From the NCBI RefSeq assembly GCF_000550785.1, contig NZ_CP004350.1, positions 1,406,009-1,470,008 of the forward strand: a stretch of 64,000 bases of DNA. The letters are read 5' to 3'. Position numbers and translations under genes: made by a program. This document shows, piece after piece, positions 8,994-17,687 of the stretch (its first letter is position 1; every line of letters starts with the position of its first letter). The DNA comes from Corynebacterium casei LMG S-19264. GTDB taxonomy: Bacteria; Actinomycetota; Actinomycetes; Mycobacteriales; Mycobacteriaceae. The notes beneath the pieces are model-generated. The model was not told the DNA's origin. It searched no databases and was given only the letters and a program-made list of their open reading frames with translations.

Positions 8994-10175
8994 ATGCCTT
9001 CAACGATTTATCTTGTTGCGCCCGCTGGCCATCCAAATTTCGGTGATGAATATATCGTTTCAGCGTGGTTGCGCGAGCTATATCGCAGGCGTCCGCATGC
9101 CCAAGTCATCTTGGACTGCCATACACCCGGTATTGCCTCAATCCTGCACGCGAATGTGCATCCGCACCTGACGGTGACGGATACCCTGTGGCACCTGGCG
9201 CTCAAGTGCGCTTCACCGGAAGAAGTGGTGGAATCGCTGGGAAATACCTACTCCAAGCCTTTGCTGACCACTGGGATGAACTTGGCTAAGACCGCCGATA
9301 TTGTGCACGTGCTCGGTGGTGGCTGGCTCAATGACACCTGGCCTCATCACCTCAAAGTGCTCGCCGGAGCGGCTTCATTGGGCAAAGACTTGAAAGTGAT
9401 GACCGGGCAGGGTTTCATTCCGGGGGAGAAGAGTAAAGATGAGCTTGGGCGGTGGCTGAAGCGCTTTGATCATGTTGTGGTCAGAGACGAGCCTTCTCAT
9501 GCGTTGTTCGCTGACGTCACACAGATGGACCGGGGTGTAGATGATGCATGGTTGGCGGCTGCGGAATCCACAACCCGCCACGGACTGGGCTGGGGTAATA
9601 CCGATGCCCGCGAGCGAGACTTTGTCATAGCCGCGCAGTCAGACCTGCTTGGCATTGAGATCGAAGAACTCGCACAACGCATCATGCGGCAGCTCAAGCA
9701 CTTCGGTGCGCAAGGACACCAGATTGCATATATCGAATGCATCCCTGAAGACGACTACAAGGTACTGGATGCACTTCGAGACATCGATGAAGACCTCATG
9801 CGGGAAACTCGAGTTATCGCATTTGATGAGCTGTGGGCATTTGGTCTGCCCACCCGTCAAGGACAAACCTGGATTTCCACCCGCTTTCATCCGCATCTTG
9901 TGGCGGCTGCGCGCGGCGTATCCGGCATTGCTATTTCCGTTCATGCTGGCATGTATTACTCGGTCAAGCATGCATCGGTAGGCTCGTCGTGGACAATCAC
10001 GGACTTGCTTGTACCCGTTGAGGCCGGCGCGGGGCTCTCGCCCCAGCACGCCGACGAAAAGAAAGAGCAGGCTGAGGAGTTAGCCGAGCTTATTTACCCC
10101 ATGACGCGGCGGCAGCAGGTCAAGATGGGCTTGAAAGACACCCTCCGCAGTGCAAAACGCCGCATCATCAAATAG
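8994..10175 (+). CDS. Polysaccharide pyruvyl transferase family protein
   Basis: A protein of 393 residues from the ATG at 8994; an upstream TTG-type start would add a poor N-terminus. The N-terminal GHPNFGDEYIVSAWL is the N-[LF]GD-x-[IL] signature of the polysaccharide pyruvyl transferase (CsaB/WcaK) fold. The middle has HVLGGGWLNDTWP and MTGQGFIPG, and the C-terminal half has TRFHPHLVAAARG, which matches the conserved S-x-R-x-H-x3-x-A motif of the second Rossmann-like domain. Members transfer pyruvyl or act as glycosyltransferase-like enzymes on cell-wall polymers; the acceptor here is unknown. No polysaccharide genes flank it, so it is an orphan. It converges on lplA with only 5 bp between stop codons. 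Confidence 0.8.
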   Translation: MPSTIYLVAPAGHPNFGDEYIVSAWLRELYRRRPHAQVILDCHTPGIASILHANVHPHLTVTDTLWHLALKCASPEEVVESLGNTYSKPLLTTGMNLAKTADIVHVLGGGWLNDTWPHHLKVLAGAASLGKDLKVMTGQGFIPGEKSKDELGRWLKRFDHVVVRDEPSHALFADVTQMDRGVDDAWLAAAESTTRHGLGWGNTDARERDFVIAAQSDLLGIEIEELAQRIMRQLKHFGAQGHQIAYIECIPEDDYKVLDALRDIDEDLMRETRVIAFDELWAFGLPTRQGQTWISTRFHPHLVAAARGVSGIAISVHAGMYYSVKHASVGSSWTITDLLVPVEAGAGLSPQHADEKKEQAEELAELIYPMTRRQQVKMGLKDTLRSAKRRIIK

Positions 10176-10180
10176 GGCGA

Positions 10181-11239
10181 TTAAGGCACGCGCTTGGTCC
10201 ATTCTTCGGTGGAGTATTTCTCATCCACCAGGGTTTGCACGGCCTGCAAGTCAGCGTCTGTGAGTTCAACTTCTTGGGCGCCATAGCGGGTGGAAAAGAC
10301 CGACTTGAGAGTCTGAATGATGTTCTCGCGGGAAGCGCCGGTCTGCCGGCGTAGCGGATCCACGCGCTTTTTCGCGCTGCGGATACCTTTATCAGAAATC
10401 TTGACCTTGCCAATGCGCAGAACCTGCGTCATCATGTCGGCGTCAATGTCATATGACATGGTGACGTGGTGCAACACAGCACCGCCACGACGCTTTTGCG
10501 CAGCGCCACCAATCTTGCCGCCGGTAGAGGTGATGTCATTGATGGGCACATACCAGGCATCCACGCCGTGTTCTTTCAGCGCGGCCAGACCCCAACGGTC
10601 AAGGTATTCATAGGATTGTTCGTAGCTCAGTCCGGCCACGAGGGATTCCGGAGCGTAGACGGAATAGGTGATGCAGTTGCCGCCTTCCATAAACATCGCG
10701 CCACCGCCGGACATACGGCGAACAACGGTCACGCCGTGTTCCTCCACGCCTTCGGGATGAAGCTCATTGACATAGGACTGGAAGCTGCCAATGACGGTGG
10801 CGCGGTCTTCCCAGTCCCAGATGCGCATGGTGGGTTTGCGCTCACCGTTGGCGACCTGTTCCAGGATCAGCTCATCCAACGCGACGTTGACTGGGGTGGG
10901 TAAGACGCCAGGATGCAGGATTTCCCATTCGAAATCTGTAAAGTCCTTCGCGCCAGTAACTGCACGTCGCACAGCTAGGGCCACGTCACTGGGCTGAAAG
11001 CCCTGCAGTTCCGCGCCGTCGAATTCAGCGAGGGCGGCATCAATCTTGTCGCGCAAACGATCCGCAGTATCGCTTGTCGATGCCCCCTTGAGCGCCCCGC
11101 TCAACGCAAAGAACGCCTCGTCTGGTTCGATGAAGAAATCACCCGAAATCTTTACATCGGTGATGGTGCTGCCGTCTGTATCAACGTCAACGACCACCAG
11201 TTTTCCACCCGGAACTTTTACTTCAAAATGCTTTGTCAT
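10181..11239 (-). CDS. lplA: Lipoate-protein ligase A family, accessory domain at the N-terminus
   Basis: Attaches lipoate to the E2 and GcvH lipoyl domains in the cytosol. The catalytic biotin/lipoate-ligase fold occupies about residues 105-350, with RRMSGGGAMF (174-183) for the lipoyl-AMP pocket and GGKIGGAAQ (240-248) carrying the catalytic Lys242. Residues 1-95, with pGGKLVVVDVD and ISGDFF (32-36), resemble the LplA C-terminal accessory domain or the archaeal LplB protein, but sit in front of the catalytic part. That is the reverse of the E. coli order. The start is ATG at 11239 (MTKHFEV) with a G-rich SD; a longer frame to 11323 lacks family similarity. Convergent with the pyruvyl-transferase-like gene. 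Confidence 0.85.
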   Translation of the reverse strand: MTKHFEVKVPGGKLVVVDVDTDGSTITDVKISGDFFIEPDEAFFALSGALKGASTSDTADRLRDKIDAALAEFDGAELQGFQPSDVALAVRRAVTGAKDFTDFEWEILHPGVLPTPVNVALDELILEQVANGERKPTMRIWDWEDRATVIGSFQSYVNELHPEGVEEHGVTVVRRMSGGGAMFMEGGNCITYSVYAPESLVAGLSYEQSYEYLDRWGLAALKEHGVDAWYVPINDITSTGGKIGGAAQKRRGGAVLHHVTMSYDIDADMMTQVLRIGKVKISDKGIRSAKKRVDPLRRQTGASRENIIQTLKSVFSTRYGAQEVELTDADLQAVQTLVDEKYSTEEWTKRVP

Positions 11240-11366
11240 AAGCCCCCACCCTAATGAATTTTCAAACTTTAGGTTGAGAGATCTCGTTCCAGCTTTGGGG
11301 GATCTGCTAGGCCTAAGAGACATAGTCCTAGCAGTGCAATTGTGGTGGACAATTAAATCGACTTGA

Positions 11367-12721
11367 TTATCCAGATGTAGGTGCCGTAGGAGACGCGGTT
11401 TGAATATCTTCAGGGCGCGTCTTCAGCGTGCGGCTGGTGGAGAAAATTGCGGCGCCGATAAGGCCTACGATGGCGAACGCAAAGAAACCCCATGGGTAGG
11501 CAAAGCCTTGGGCAACCAGCAAGCCACCAAGCATCGGCCCGGAAATCGCACCTAAGCGTCCCACACCGGCCGATAGGCCCATCGCGGATGCTCGGACGGA
11601 TGACGGGTGGTTTTCACCTACGAAGCCGTAGACCAGGACTTGGGAAGAGAAGACGAATACGCCGGTCAAGAAAATCATGATGTACAGCGCAATGAGCGGC
11701 AGTTTTACGGCAAGCAGCGCGAGGAAGACTGCGGATGCCACGAACCACACCAAACTCGTCTTGCGTGGGAGTACTTATCCGCAATCCGGCCAGAGATGAG
11801 CAGGCCAACCACAGCGCCGATATTGAGCACCATGAGGAAGGCAAGGGAATTGCCCAAATCATAATCAGCGTCGCGCATAATCTGCGGAAGCCAGGTGTTC
11901 ATGCCGTAGACCAAGAGCAAACCCATAAAGGATGTGCCCCAGATAGCTAGGGTGTTGCGGCGGAAGGTTGGGCCAAGCAGAACCTTCATGGTGTTGTTGT
12001 TTTCAATTTCTGCCGCGTGTTTAACGCCCAATTCATCCTCCAATGGGATGTTGAACTGCGCGGCAATCGCCTTAGCCTGGTCGACCCTGCCAACTGTCTT
12101 TAAATACTGCGGTGACTCTGGCAGCAGGAAGTACATTGCTGGGACCAGGACGAGCGCTGGTAGTGCACCCGCAATAAACAGTGAGTGCCAGCCCAGTGGC
12201 TCAATCATGATGATGCCCAAAAACGCGGTGGCAACGGCGCCCACGTGGTAACCAGTCATCAACGTTGTTGAGGCAGAACCAGACTTGGTGGCACCACGGA
12301 ATTCTGTCACCAGTGCAATAGCTGTTGGCAACGCGCCACCGAGACCCGCGCCCGCGAGGAAACGCAAAATGACGAACAAGCTCACGCTGTTAGTAAAGGC
12401 GAGGAAGAAGGTGAAGATGGAAAAGAGTGTTACCGCCAGCATGAGAACGCGCCGACGGCCGAACTTATCGGTGAGGAAAGAGATAATGAGCGCACCGAGC
12501 ATCATGCCCACCAAGCCGGCGGTGGAGACGAGTGTTGCTTCGGCTGCGCCAAAGTTCCATCGCGTGTCTTCCATCATGGACGGAATGGCAACGCCCAAGA
12601 CCACAAGGTCGAATCCATCGAGCAGCATTGCCAACCAGCACAGCACCGTGATGACAGCGGGTTTCTTAGCGCCGCGTGCGGCACGCACTGCGGCTGAAGA
12701 AGTAGAAGTAGATGAGTTCAT
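11367..12721 (-). pseudogene. Aromatic acid:H+ symporter (AAHS-type MFS transporter, PcaK-like), frameshifted
   Basis: The first 320 codons (start 12721) encode a typical MFS protein. Features are WLAMLLDGFDLVVLGVAIP, whose DGFD is the AAHS signature in helix 1, and the loop 2-3 motif DKFGRRRVL. In the frame starting at 12721, reading is lost after GRIADKYS at about 11767. The remaining four or five helices (LVWFVASAVFLALLAV onward, to the TAG at 11367) are in another frame. Restoring one base in the run of three C (minus strand; 11767-11769) gives GRIADKYSPRKTSLVWF without a break. So this is a 1-base deletion in a short homopolymer, either a real null allele or a sequencing error. It lies directly downstream of pobA, which fits 4-hydroxybenzoate or protocatechuate uptake. 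Confidence 0.85.
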
Positions 12722-12752
12722 GCGTTAGGAGGCCTTCCTTTTTGAAGGGGAC

Positions 12753-13969
12753 TTAGATGGCAGGGAAGTCCCAGCCGACGTATTGCTGCGCAAGAAGCTG
12801 GCGGCCGGCGTCGGAGGACACAACGGTGGAAAGCTCCGCTAGGCGGCGGTCGGTGTGGAAGGCAGAGGTCAATTCGTCTTCTGCTGGTACCGAGTGCAGC
12901 ATTGATGACATCCAGTAGCTAAAGTGCTGGGTCTTCCATACGCGCGGCAAGGCCCGATCGGTGTAGGTGCTCAGCAGCGAGCTTTCAGACTTTTTACCGC
13001 CTGGACCAAGCCCGGAGCCAAGGCGCAGATATCCGCCATGGCAAGGTTGAGGCCCTTCGCACCGGTAGGCGGCACGGTATGCGCGGCATCGCCGGCAATG
13101 AACAGCCGCCCGCGCTGCATTGGGTCAGTTACTGCGGAGCGAAAACGCAACACAGCCTTGTCAGTGATCTCACCTTCGGACACAATCACGCTGTCCGAAT
13201 CGGCGCGAAGGTGCAGTTGCTCCCAGATGCGCTCATCCGGCCACATCCCAGGTGTGTCACTGGGAGTGCACTGCAGGTAGTAGCGCTGCACGGATTCCGA
13301 ACGCGTGGAAATCAGCGCGAAACCTTCTGGGTGGGTTGCATAGATGAGCTCTGGTGCGGTTTGCGGTGCGTGGACCATCATCCCAAACCAGGCGAAGGGG
13401 TACTCGTGCTTCATGCGGCGCCCATCTTCGCCAGTAATCAGCTTGCGAGTAAGCGAATTGGAACCATCAGCGCCCACAACATAGTCGGCGCTTAGAACCG
13501 ACTCGCTGCCATCGGCCGTGCGGTAATGCACCTTCGGATTGTCGGACTCGTGGTCTTCGATGGAGGTGACTTCGGTGTTGAACCAGACTTCGCCGCTGTC
13601 GCTCAGGCGCTTGGCAATAAGGTCAATGAGCACCTCGTGCTGTGGATACACCGCGACATGTTTGCCGGTGTATTTAGCAAAGTCAATGCGGTGGCTTTCA
13701 CCCGCGATGGAGATAGATATGCCTTCATCGATTTCTGCTTCTCGGTCCAGGCGTTCTCCCACACCGGTCTTGCGCAGCAGGTTGATGGTGCCTTGTTCTA
13801 GGATGCCGGCGCGCACAGTGGTCTCAACTTCTTCGCGGGATTGCTTTTCGATGACCACAGATTCCACGCCCTGCAAGTGGAGCAGATGCGAAAACATTAG
13901 TCCTGCCGGCCCGGCGCCCACGATTGCTACCGGGGTATGTGATGATTCTGAACGCGAATGGATGCCCAT
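12753..13969 (-). pseudogene. pobA: 4-hydroxybenzoate 3-monooxygenase (PobA), frameshifted near the C-terminus
   Basis: A FAD- and NAD(P)H-dependent enzyme that converts 4-hydroxybenzoate to protocatechuate. The FAD-binding GAGPAG is at residues 18-23. RAGILEQGTINLL and the second FAD motif GDAAHTVPPTGAKGLNLA are intact. Just after them the frame runs into an early stop (12971). The true C-terminus (LPRVWKTQHFSYWMSSMLHS, ending at the TAA at 12753) continues in a different frame. Adding one A to the run of five A (minus strand, around 12985-12990) restores VKKSESSLLSTYTDRALPRVW, as in PobA relatives. The start is taken at 13969 (MGIHS), 7 bases after AGAGG; the ATG at 13975 is too close to that SD. 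Confidence 0.85.
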
Positions 13970-13975
13970 ATTCAT

Positions 13976-14533
13976 GCCTCTTTCGAACTAGGTCTTTAAC
14001 GACCGAAACCAGGGAGAGGAGAGGTCTCTATCTCCCACTGAAGCAACGGAAGTAAAAGTAGTGATAGAGACAATATAGTCAATGTGCGCAGTATGGGGTC
14101 ACAATTCGCTATGCGAACATGGGCCCTGGACGTTGACCTATGACCTGCACTTGAATGTGCCCTAAAGGTGGCGGTGGAATTATGGGGGCGGATTACTGGG
14201 GTGAAATATATCCCGCAGTAGACCTTTTCGTGCTTGAAATCATGCCGAGAACCGCCATTGATCGCTGAGAAAAAACATCGATTAATTAAGGTGGCGAGGA
14301 GCAAAGTCATATGTAATACTCGTAATTGTCAGCGCGCGGCCCCCGGTCCTTCACCCCCGATAGTTCCGGAGCGAGCCCCCTGACACGGAGACACTAGGAC
14401 ACCCCCCCGAGCCTGGTGTCTCCACTTAAGTTTTCACCCCAAACCGTGCCCAAATCTGAGACGGCGCGTGCGTAAGATGATGAGAAATACCGTTCAGACT
14501 CACCCGACGCAATCATGATTGGAAAACGTGGGC
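13976..14533. other. Gene-free stretch upstream of pobA with a long hairpin
   Basis: 558 bases with no convincing coding frame on either strand. The left part holds the pobA promoter and operator candidate. At 14387-14423 a 12-bp stem, GGAGACACTAGG with CCTGGTGTCTCC (one G-U pair), encloses a C-rich loop. Runs of C around it make this stretch compositionally unlike its neighbours. It could be the relic of a lost gene or mobile element; nothing recognisable remains. Confidence 0.5.
14024..14082 (-). promoter_or_regulatory. Candidate pobA promoter with an inverted-repeat operator
   Basis: On the minus strand TTGACT (14082-14077), a 16-base spacer and TACTTT (14060-14055) form a plausible housekeeping promoter. 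A perfect 9-bp inverted repeat, GTCTCTATC (14024-14032) and GATAGAGAC (14063-14071), flanks the -10 box. One arm is in the promoter spacer and the other lies just downstream of the expected transcript start. This suits repression by a dimeric regulator, but no regulator gene is adjacent. Confidence 0.45.
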
Positions 14534-15106
14534 ATGGACTTTCAAGAGTACGCATCCGAAATACTTCGGGGAGAAAAGATTCGCCTCCGCCCGCTGCAAG
14601 AAGGCGATCTTCCGCGGCTTGCTGCATGGTGGAATGATCCTGCGTGGATGGTCCTTCAGCAAGCGGCCATCTTCCCAACTCCCGAAGCATCAACCATTGA
14701 GATGTTCCGCAATTGGAGTGGCAATGATAATCCTCGAGGATTTGGCTTCTCTATTGAAGACATTGAGAGCGGCAAGCTACTTGGCCACGTCGCCGTCTGG
14801 GGAGTAGATCCGGTGGTTCGCGCAGGAACTCTCGGAATCATCATCGGCGGCGAATTCGTAGAGCAAGGCTTCGGCACAGATACGATGCGGGTTGTGCTCC
14901 GATACGCCTTTGAAGAACTTGGTCTAAACAAAATTGAGCTAAACGTCTGGAGATTCAACACACGTGCATTGCGCACCTACGAACGTGTTGGGTTTGTCGT
15001 TGAAGAAACTCGACGCGCGGCTGCATTCCACGCCGGAAAATTCTTGTCACAGATCCACATGGGGATTCTCAGGAGCGAATATCTCGAGGCACGCCAAAAG
15101 CCCTAA
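14534..15106 (+). CDS. GNAT family N-acetyltransferase
   Basis: A protein of 190 residues from the ATG at 14534 (MDFQEYAS); TTG at 14519 and GTG at 14528 are alternative starts in the same frame. It begins with GEKIRLRPLQEGDLPRLAAWW, the usual beta1-alpha1 of RimJ/RimL-type acetyltransferases. The C-terminal half has the acetyl-CoA loop region (EQGFGTDTMRVVLRYAFEELGLNKIELNV) and the strand-helix FNTRALRTYERVGF. It would transfer acetyl from acetyl-CoA to an amine of an unknown substrate (protein N-terminus, aminoglycoside or metabolite). It has no operon partner, converges on sigA, and sits beside an unusual C-rich gap, so horizontal gain is possible but unproven. Confidence 0.85.
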   Translation: MDFQEYASEILRGEKIRLRPLQEGDLPRLAAWWNDPAWMVLQQAAIFPTPEASTIEMFRNWSGNDNPRGFGFSIEDIESGKLLGHVAVWGVDPVVRAGTLGIIIGGEFVEQGFGTDTMRVVLRYAFEELGLNKIELNVWRFNTRALRTYERVGFVVEETRRAAAFHAGKFLSQIHMGILRSEYLEARQKP

Positions 15107-15155
15107 TTCTCGAACCTCCACGGCGAGTGAAGGAAGTAAGAATCAGGGCTTAAAA
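15098..15155. terminator. Bidirectional terminator between the GNAT gene and sigA
   Basis: AAGCCCTAATTCT (15098-15110) pairs with AGAATCAGGGCTT (15139-15151) with one mismatch. A-rich flanks give a T tract in both directions. The left arm overlaps the GNAT stop codon, and the sigA stop lies 20 bases to the right. Confidence 0.6.
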
Positions 15156-15175
15156 CGACAGGGAGGACTAGGCGT

Positions 15176-16594
15176 CTAGTCCAAGTAGTCGCGCAGAACC
15201 TGCGAACGCGATGGGTGGCGAAGCTTCGACATCGTCTTCGACTCAATCTGGCGAATACGTTCACGAGTAACACCGTAAACTTGACCGATTTCGTCTAAAG
15301 TACGCGGCATGCCGTCGGTCAGGCCGAAGCGAAGGCGTACAACGCCTGCCTCGCGCTCAGACAGAGTAGTCAACACGTCTTGGAGCTGATCCTGGAGCAG
15401 GGTGAACGAGACTGCATCGACAGCAATGACTGCCTCGGAGTCCTCAATGAAGTCACCCAGCTGGGAATCGCCCTCATCACCAATAGTCTGGTCAAGAGAA
15501 ATTGGCTCACGAGCGTACTGCTGGATCTCCAGCACCTTTTCCTCGGTGATATCCATTTCCTTCGCCAACTCCTGCGGGGTTGGCTCGCGGCCCAGATCCT
15601 GCAACAGCTCACGCTGGATTCGGCCGAGTTTGTTGATGACCTCAACCATGTGGACCGGGATACGAATAGTACGTGCCTGGTCTGCCATAGCGCGGGTAAT
15701 AGCCTGACGGATCCACCACGTAGCGTAGGTAGAGAACTTGTAGCCCTTGGTGTAGTCGAACTTCTCGACTGCTCGGATAAGGCCCAGGTTGCCTTCCTGG
15801 ATCAAATCCAAGAATGCCATGCCGCGGCCGGTGTAGCGCTTAGCCAGCGAAACAACCAGACGAAGGTTTGCTTCCAGCAGGTGGTTCTTAGCCTTGCGGC
15901 CATCACGGGCAATCCAACGAAGGTCGCGCTTTTGCGCAGGCGACAGCTTCGCAGCCGCGTCACCTTCCGCAATCAAGCGCTCCATGTCATCGAGACGGTG
16001 CTGTGCGTACAAGCCCGCCTCAATGCGCTCCGCGAGAGAAACCTCTTGCTCAGCATTCAGCAGCGCAACTTTACCGATCTGCTTCAGATAAGCACGGACG
16101 GAGTCAGCCGAAGCGGTGAGCTCAGCGTCCTTACGCGCCTGACGCAAGGTTGCGGATTCGTCCTCGTCCCAAACGCTAGCGCCAGCGTCCTCCTCGGACT
16201 CTTCCTCATCCTCCTCGGCTTCGAGCTCTTCATCCGGCTCGCCGAATTCGCCCTCATCCATCTCCGCTGCATCAGGATCGAAATCAGTTTCTTTCTGATC
16301 TACGTCTTCCTCGTTTGCGTCGACTTCCTGCTCTTCCAATGCCTCTTCGTCATCGGATTCTGCAGAAGCCTTCTCAGGAGAAGTTGCCTTTGAAGCTGCA
16401 GACTTACGGACAGTCTTTTTGGCCGTAGTCTTGCGAGCGGTTTTCTTAGCGGTCTTTTTGGCCGTTTTCTTCGCCGTCTTCTTAGCGGTTTTCTTGGCCG
16501 TTTTCTTCGCCGTCTTTTTGGCAGGGGTCTTTACTGCAGGAGCTTCCTCTGCACCCTCGCTGAAAGCCTGGTCTGAAGATTCAGTGGCTGCCAC
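15176..16594 (-). CDS. sigA: Primary RNA polymerase sigma factor SigA
   Basis: The essential housekeeping sigma factor, 472 residues. It has an unusual head: residues 26-52 are repeats of the unit KKTA, followed by a long acidic stretch (about 80-145, rich in Glu and Asp). The conserved core begins near residue 160 with [26 protein letters not shown] (region 1.2). Regions 2.1-2.4 follow, with [21 protein letters not shown] and [14 protein letters not shown] (-10 recognition), then regions 3 and 4, ending with the helix-turn-helix [21 protein letters not shown] (-35 recognition). A lysine-repeat head followed by an acidic linker occurs in other actinobacterial SigA/HrdB proteins. It converges on the GNAT gene; ppgK lies upstream in the same direction. 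Confidence 0.97.
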   Translation of the reverse strand: MAATESSDQAFSEGAEEAPAVKTPAKKTAKKTAKKTAKKTAKKTAKKTAKKTARKTTAKKTVRKSAASKATSPEKASAESDDEEALEEQEVDANEEDVDQKETDFDPDAAEMDEGEFGEPDEELEAEEDEEESEEDAGASVWDEDESATLRQARKDAELTASADSVRAYLKQIGKVALLNAEQEVSLAERIEAGLYAQHRLDDMERLIAEGDAAAKLSPAQKRDLRWIARDGRKAKNHLLEANLRLVVSLAKRYTGRGMAFLDLIQEGNLGLIRAVEKFDYTKGYKFSTYATWWIRQAITRAMADQARTIRIPVHMVEVINKLGRIQRELLQDLGREPTPQELAKEMDITEEKVLEIQQYAREPISLDQTIGDEGDSQLGDFIEDSEAVIAVDAVSFTLLQDQLQDVLTTLSEREAGVVRLRFGLTDGMPRTLDEIGQVYGVTRERIRQIESKTMSKLRHPSRSQVLRDYLD

Positions 16595-16900
16595 GTACGC
16601 CCTTTCGCCTAGACATGATTTGTTTGAAACTTAACACGCAGATTGCATAAAACCTGGATTTACACCCTCTAGGTGCGACAAATAATTAAAACGCCGAAGA
16701 GGGTGTTTTAATTTCCTGCCGCCAGATGAGAGGGGGTTGCAGTACTAACTGCATATCCCATCGCGTGCGGAGTTGCTCAATATTGAACGGTCGACCGCCC
16801 AGTATAGATGATGAATAAACATCATTGCCAGAACGGGTCGGCATTCTTACTATTATAGAGCGCTTTTTGAAATATTGGTTTGGACACTCAACATAATTGC
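16595..16900. other. ppgK-sigA intergenic leader with an internal hairpin
   Basis: 306 bases without a gene, upstream of sigA and downstream of ppgK (both minus strand). It should contain the sigA promoter or promoters, but I could not settle on -35/-10 boxes. The one clear element is the hairpin at 16684-16713. The stretch between it and the sigA ATG (16595-16683) is AT-rich. Confidence 0.5.
16684..16713 (-). terminator. Probable ppgK terminator or sigA leader attenuator
   Basis: AATTAAAACGCC (16684-16695) pairs over 12 bp (one G-U) with GGTGTTTTAATT (16702-16713). Read on the minus strand the descending arm is T-rich and runs into TTATTTG. It is almost 190 bases past the ppgK stop and 90 bases before the sigA start, so it either ends ppgK transcripts or attenuates sigA. 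Confidence 0.5.
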
Positions 16901-17653
16901 TTATGGCGCGATGTCACGAGTAACGGCCATCGCCGCGCCGATGATTCCTGCCTTATTGCGTAGATGAGCAGGAACAACCTCAGTCTTGATGGTCAAATGC
17001 GGTCCCCATTTTTCAAAGCGCCGCGAGATTCCTCCGCCGATAATGAACAGGTTCGGATTAAACAGCGCCTCATACTCGTGCAGCACGCGATTAACGTGCT
17101 TCGCCCACTTCTTGAACGATAGATCCTTGTCTTCTTTGACCGCCGATGATGCTTGGTGTTCTGCCTCATCATCGCCGACGATGAGATGTCCAAGTTCCGC
17201 GTTCGGCCACAACTTTCCGTCCAGCAATAAGGCTGAACCAATACCGGTGCCAATGGTGAGGAAGATGACTGGCCCTTCTTTTGCCTTGGTATCGCCGAAA
17301 GCAACCTCTGCCAGGCCGGCCGCGTCGGCATCGTTAAGCACTGAAATGTGCCTATCGGAACCTAGGTGGCGGTGGAAGAGCTCGTAGGCATCCACCCCAA
17401 TCCATGACTTATCAACATTGGCCGCTGAGAGGACCATCTGACCTTTCACGATGGAAGGCAAGGTGATGCCAACCGGGCCCTCCCAACCTGCCTGCTCCAC
17501 GATTTCTGCCACCGTGGATGCGACTGCCTCGGGAGTTGCCGGTTTCGGGGTTGAAATCTTGATGCGGTCTCCAACAAACTCGCCGGTGTCTAAATTGACT
17601 ACGGCGCCTTTGATGCCAGAGCCGCCCACATCAATGCCAAAAGAAGTTTTCAT
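16901..17653 (-). CDS. ppgK: Polyphosphate/ATP-dependent glucokinase
   Basis: Phosphorylates glucose to glucose-6-phosphate with polyphosphate (or ATP) in the cytosol. It has 250 residues from MKTSFGID (ATG at 17653); the frame upstream to 17701 crosses the divergent suhB start and is ignored. It shows the ROK/ASKHA phosphate-1 loop [13 protein letters not shown] (5-17), a central [12 protein letters not shown] (phosphate-2), and a C-terminal [11 protein letters not shown] (adenosine motif). The distance between these and the short length match PpgK of Corynebacterium and Mycobacterium. It is divergent from suhB by 34 bp, so the two promoters overlap. Confidence 0.93.
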   Translation of the reverse strand: MKTSFGIDVGGSGIKGAVVNLDTGEFVGDRIKISTPKPATPEAVASTVAEIVEQAGWEGPVGITLPSIVKGQMVLSAANVDKSWIGVDAYELFHRHLGSDRHISVLNDADAAGLAEVAFGDTKAKEGPVIFLTIGTGIGSALLLDGKLWPNAELGHLIVGDDEAEHQASSAVKEDKDLSFKKWAKHVNRVLHEYEALFNPNLFIIGGGISRRFEKWGPHLTIKTEVVPAHLRNKAGIIGAAMAVTRDIAP

Positions 17654-17687
17654 GCGCACAAGTTTACAGAAGTGCACAATGGTTGGT

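Noticed and set aside
13996-14310. 104-codon frame on the minus strand upstream of pobA
   Set aside because: It covers the promoter and operator region, has no SD or family similarity, and its translation has no recognisable protein features.
16430-16530. Repetitive DNA in sigA that could look like a CRISPR or satellite repeat
   Set aside because: It is in-frame coding repeat (KKTA units), with no spacers.
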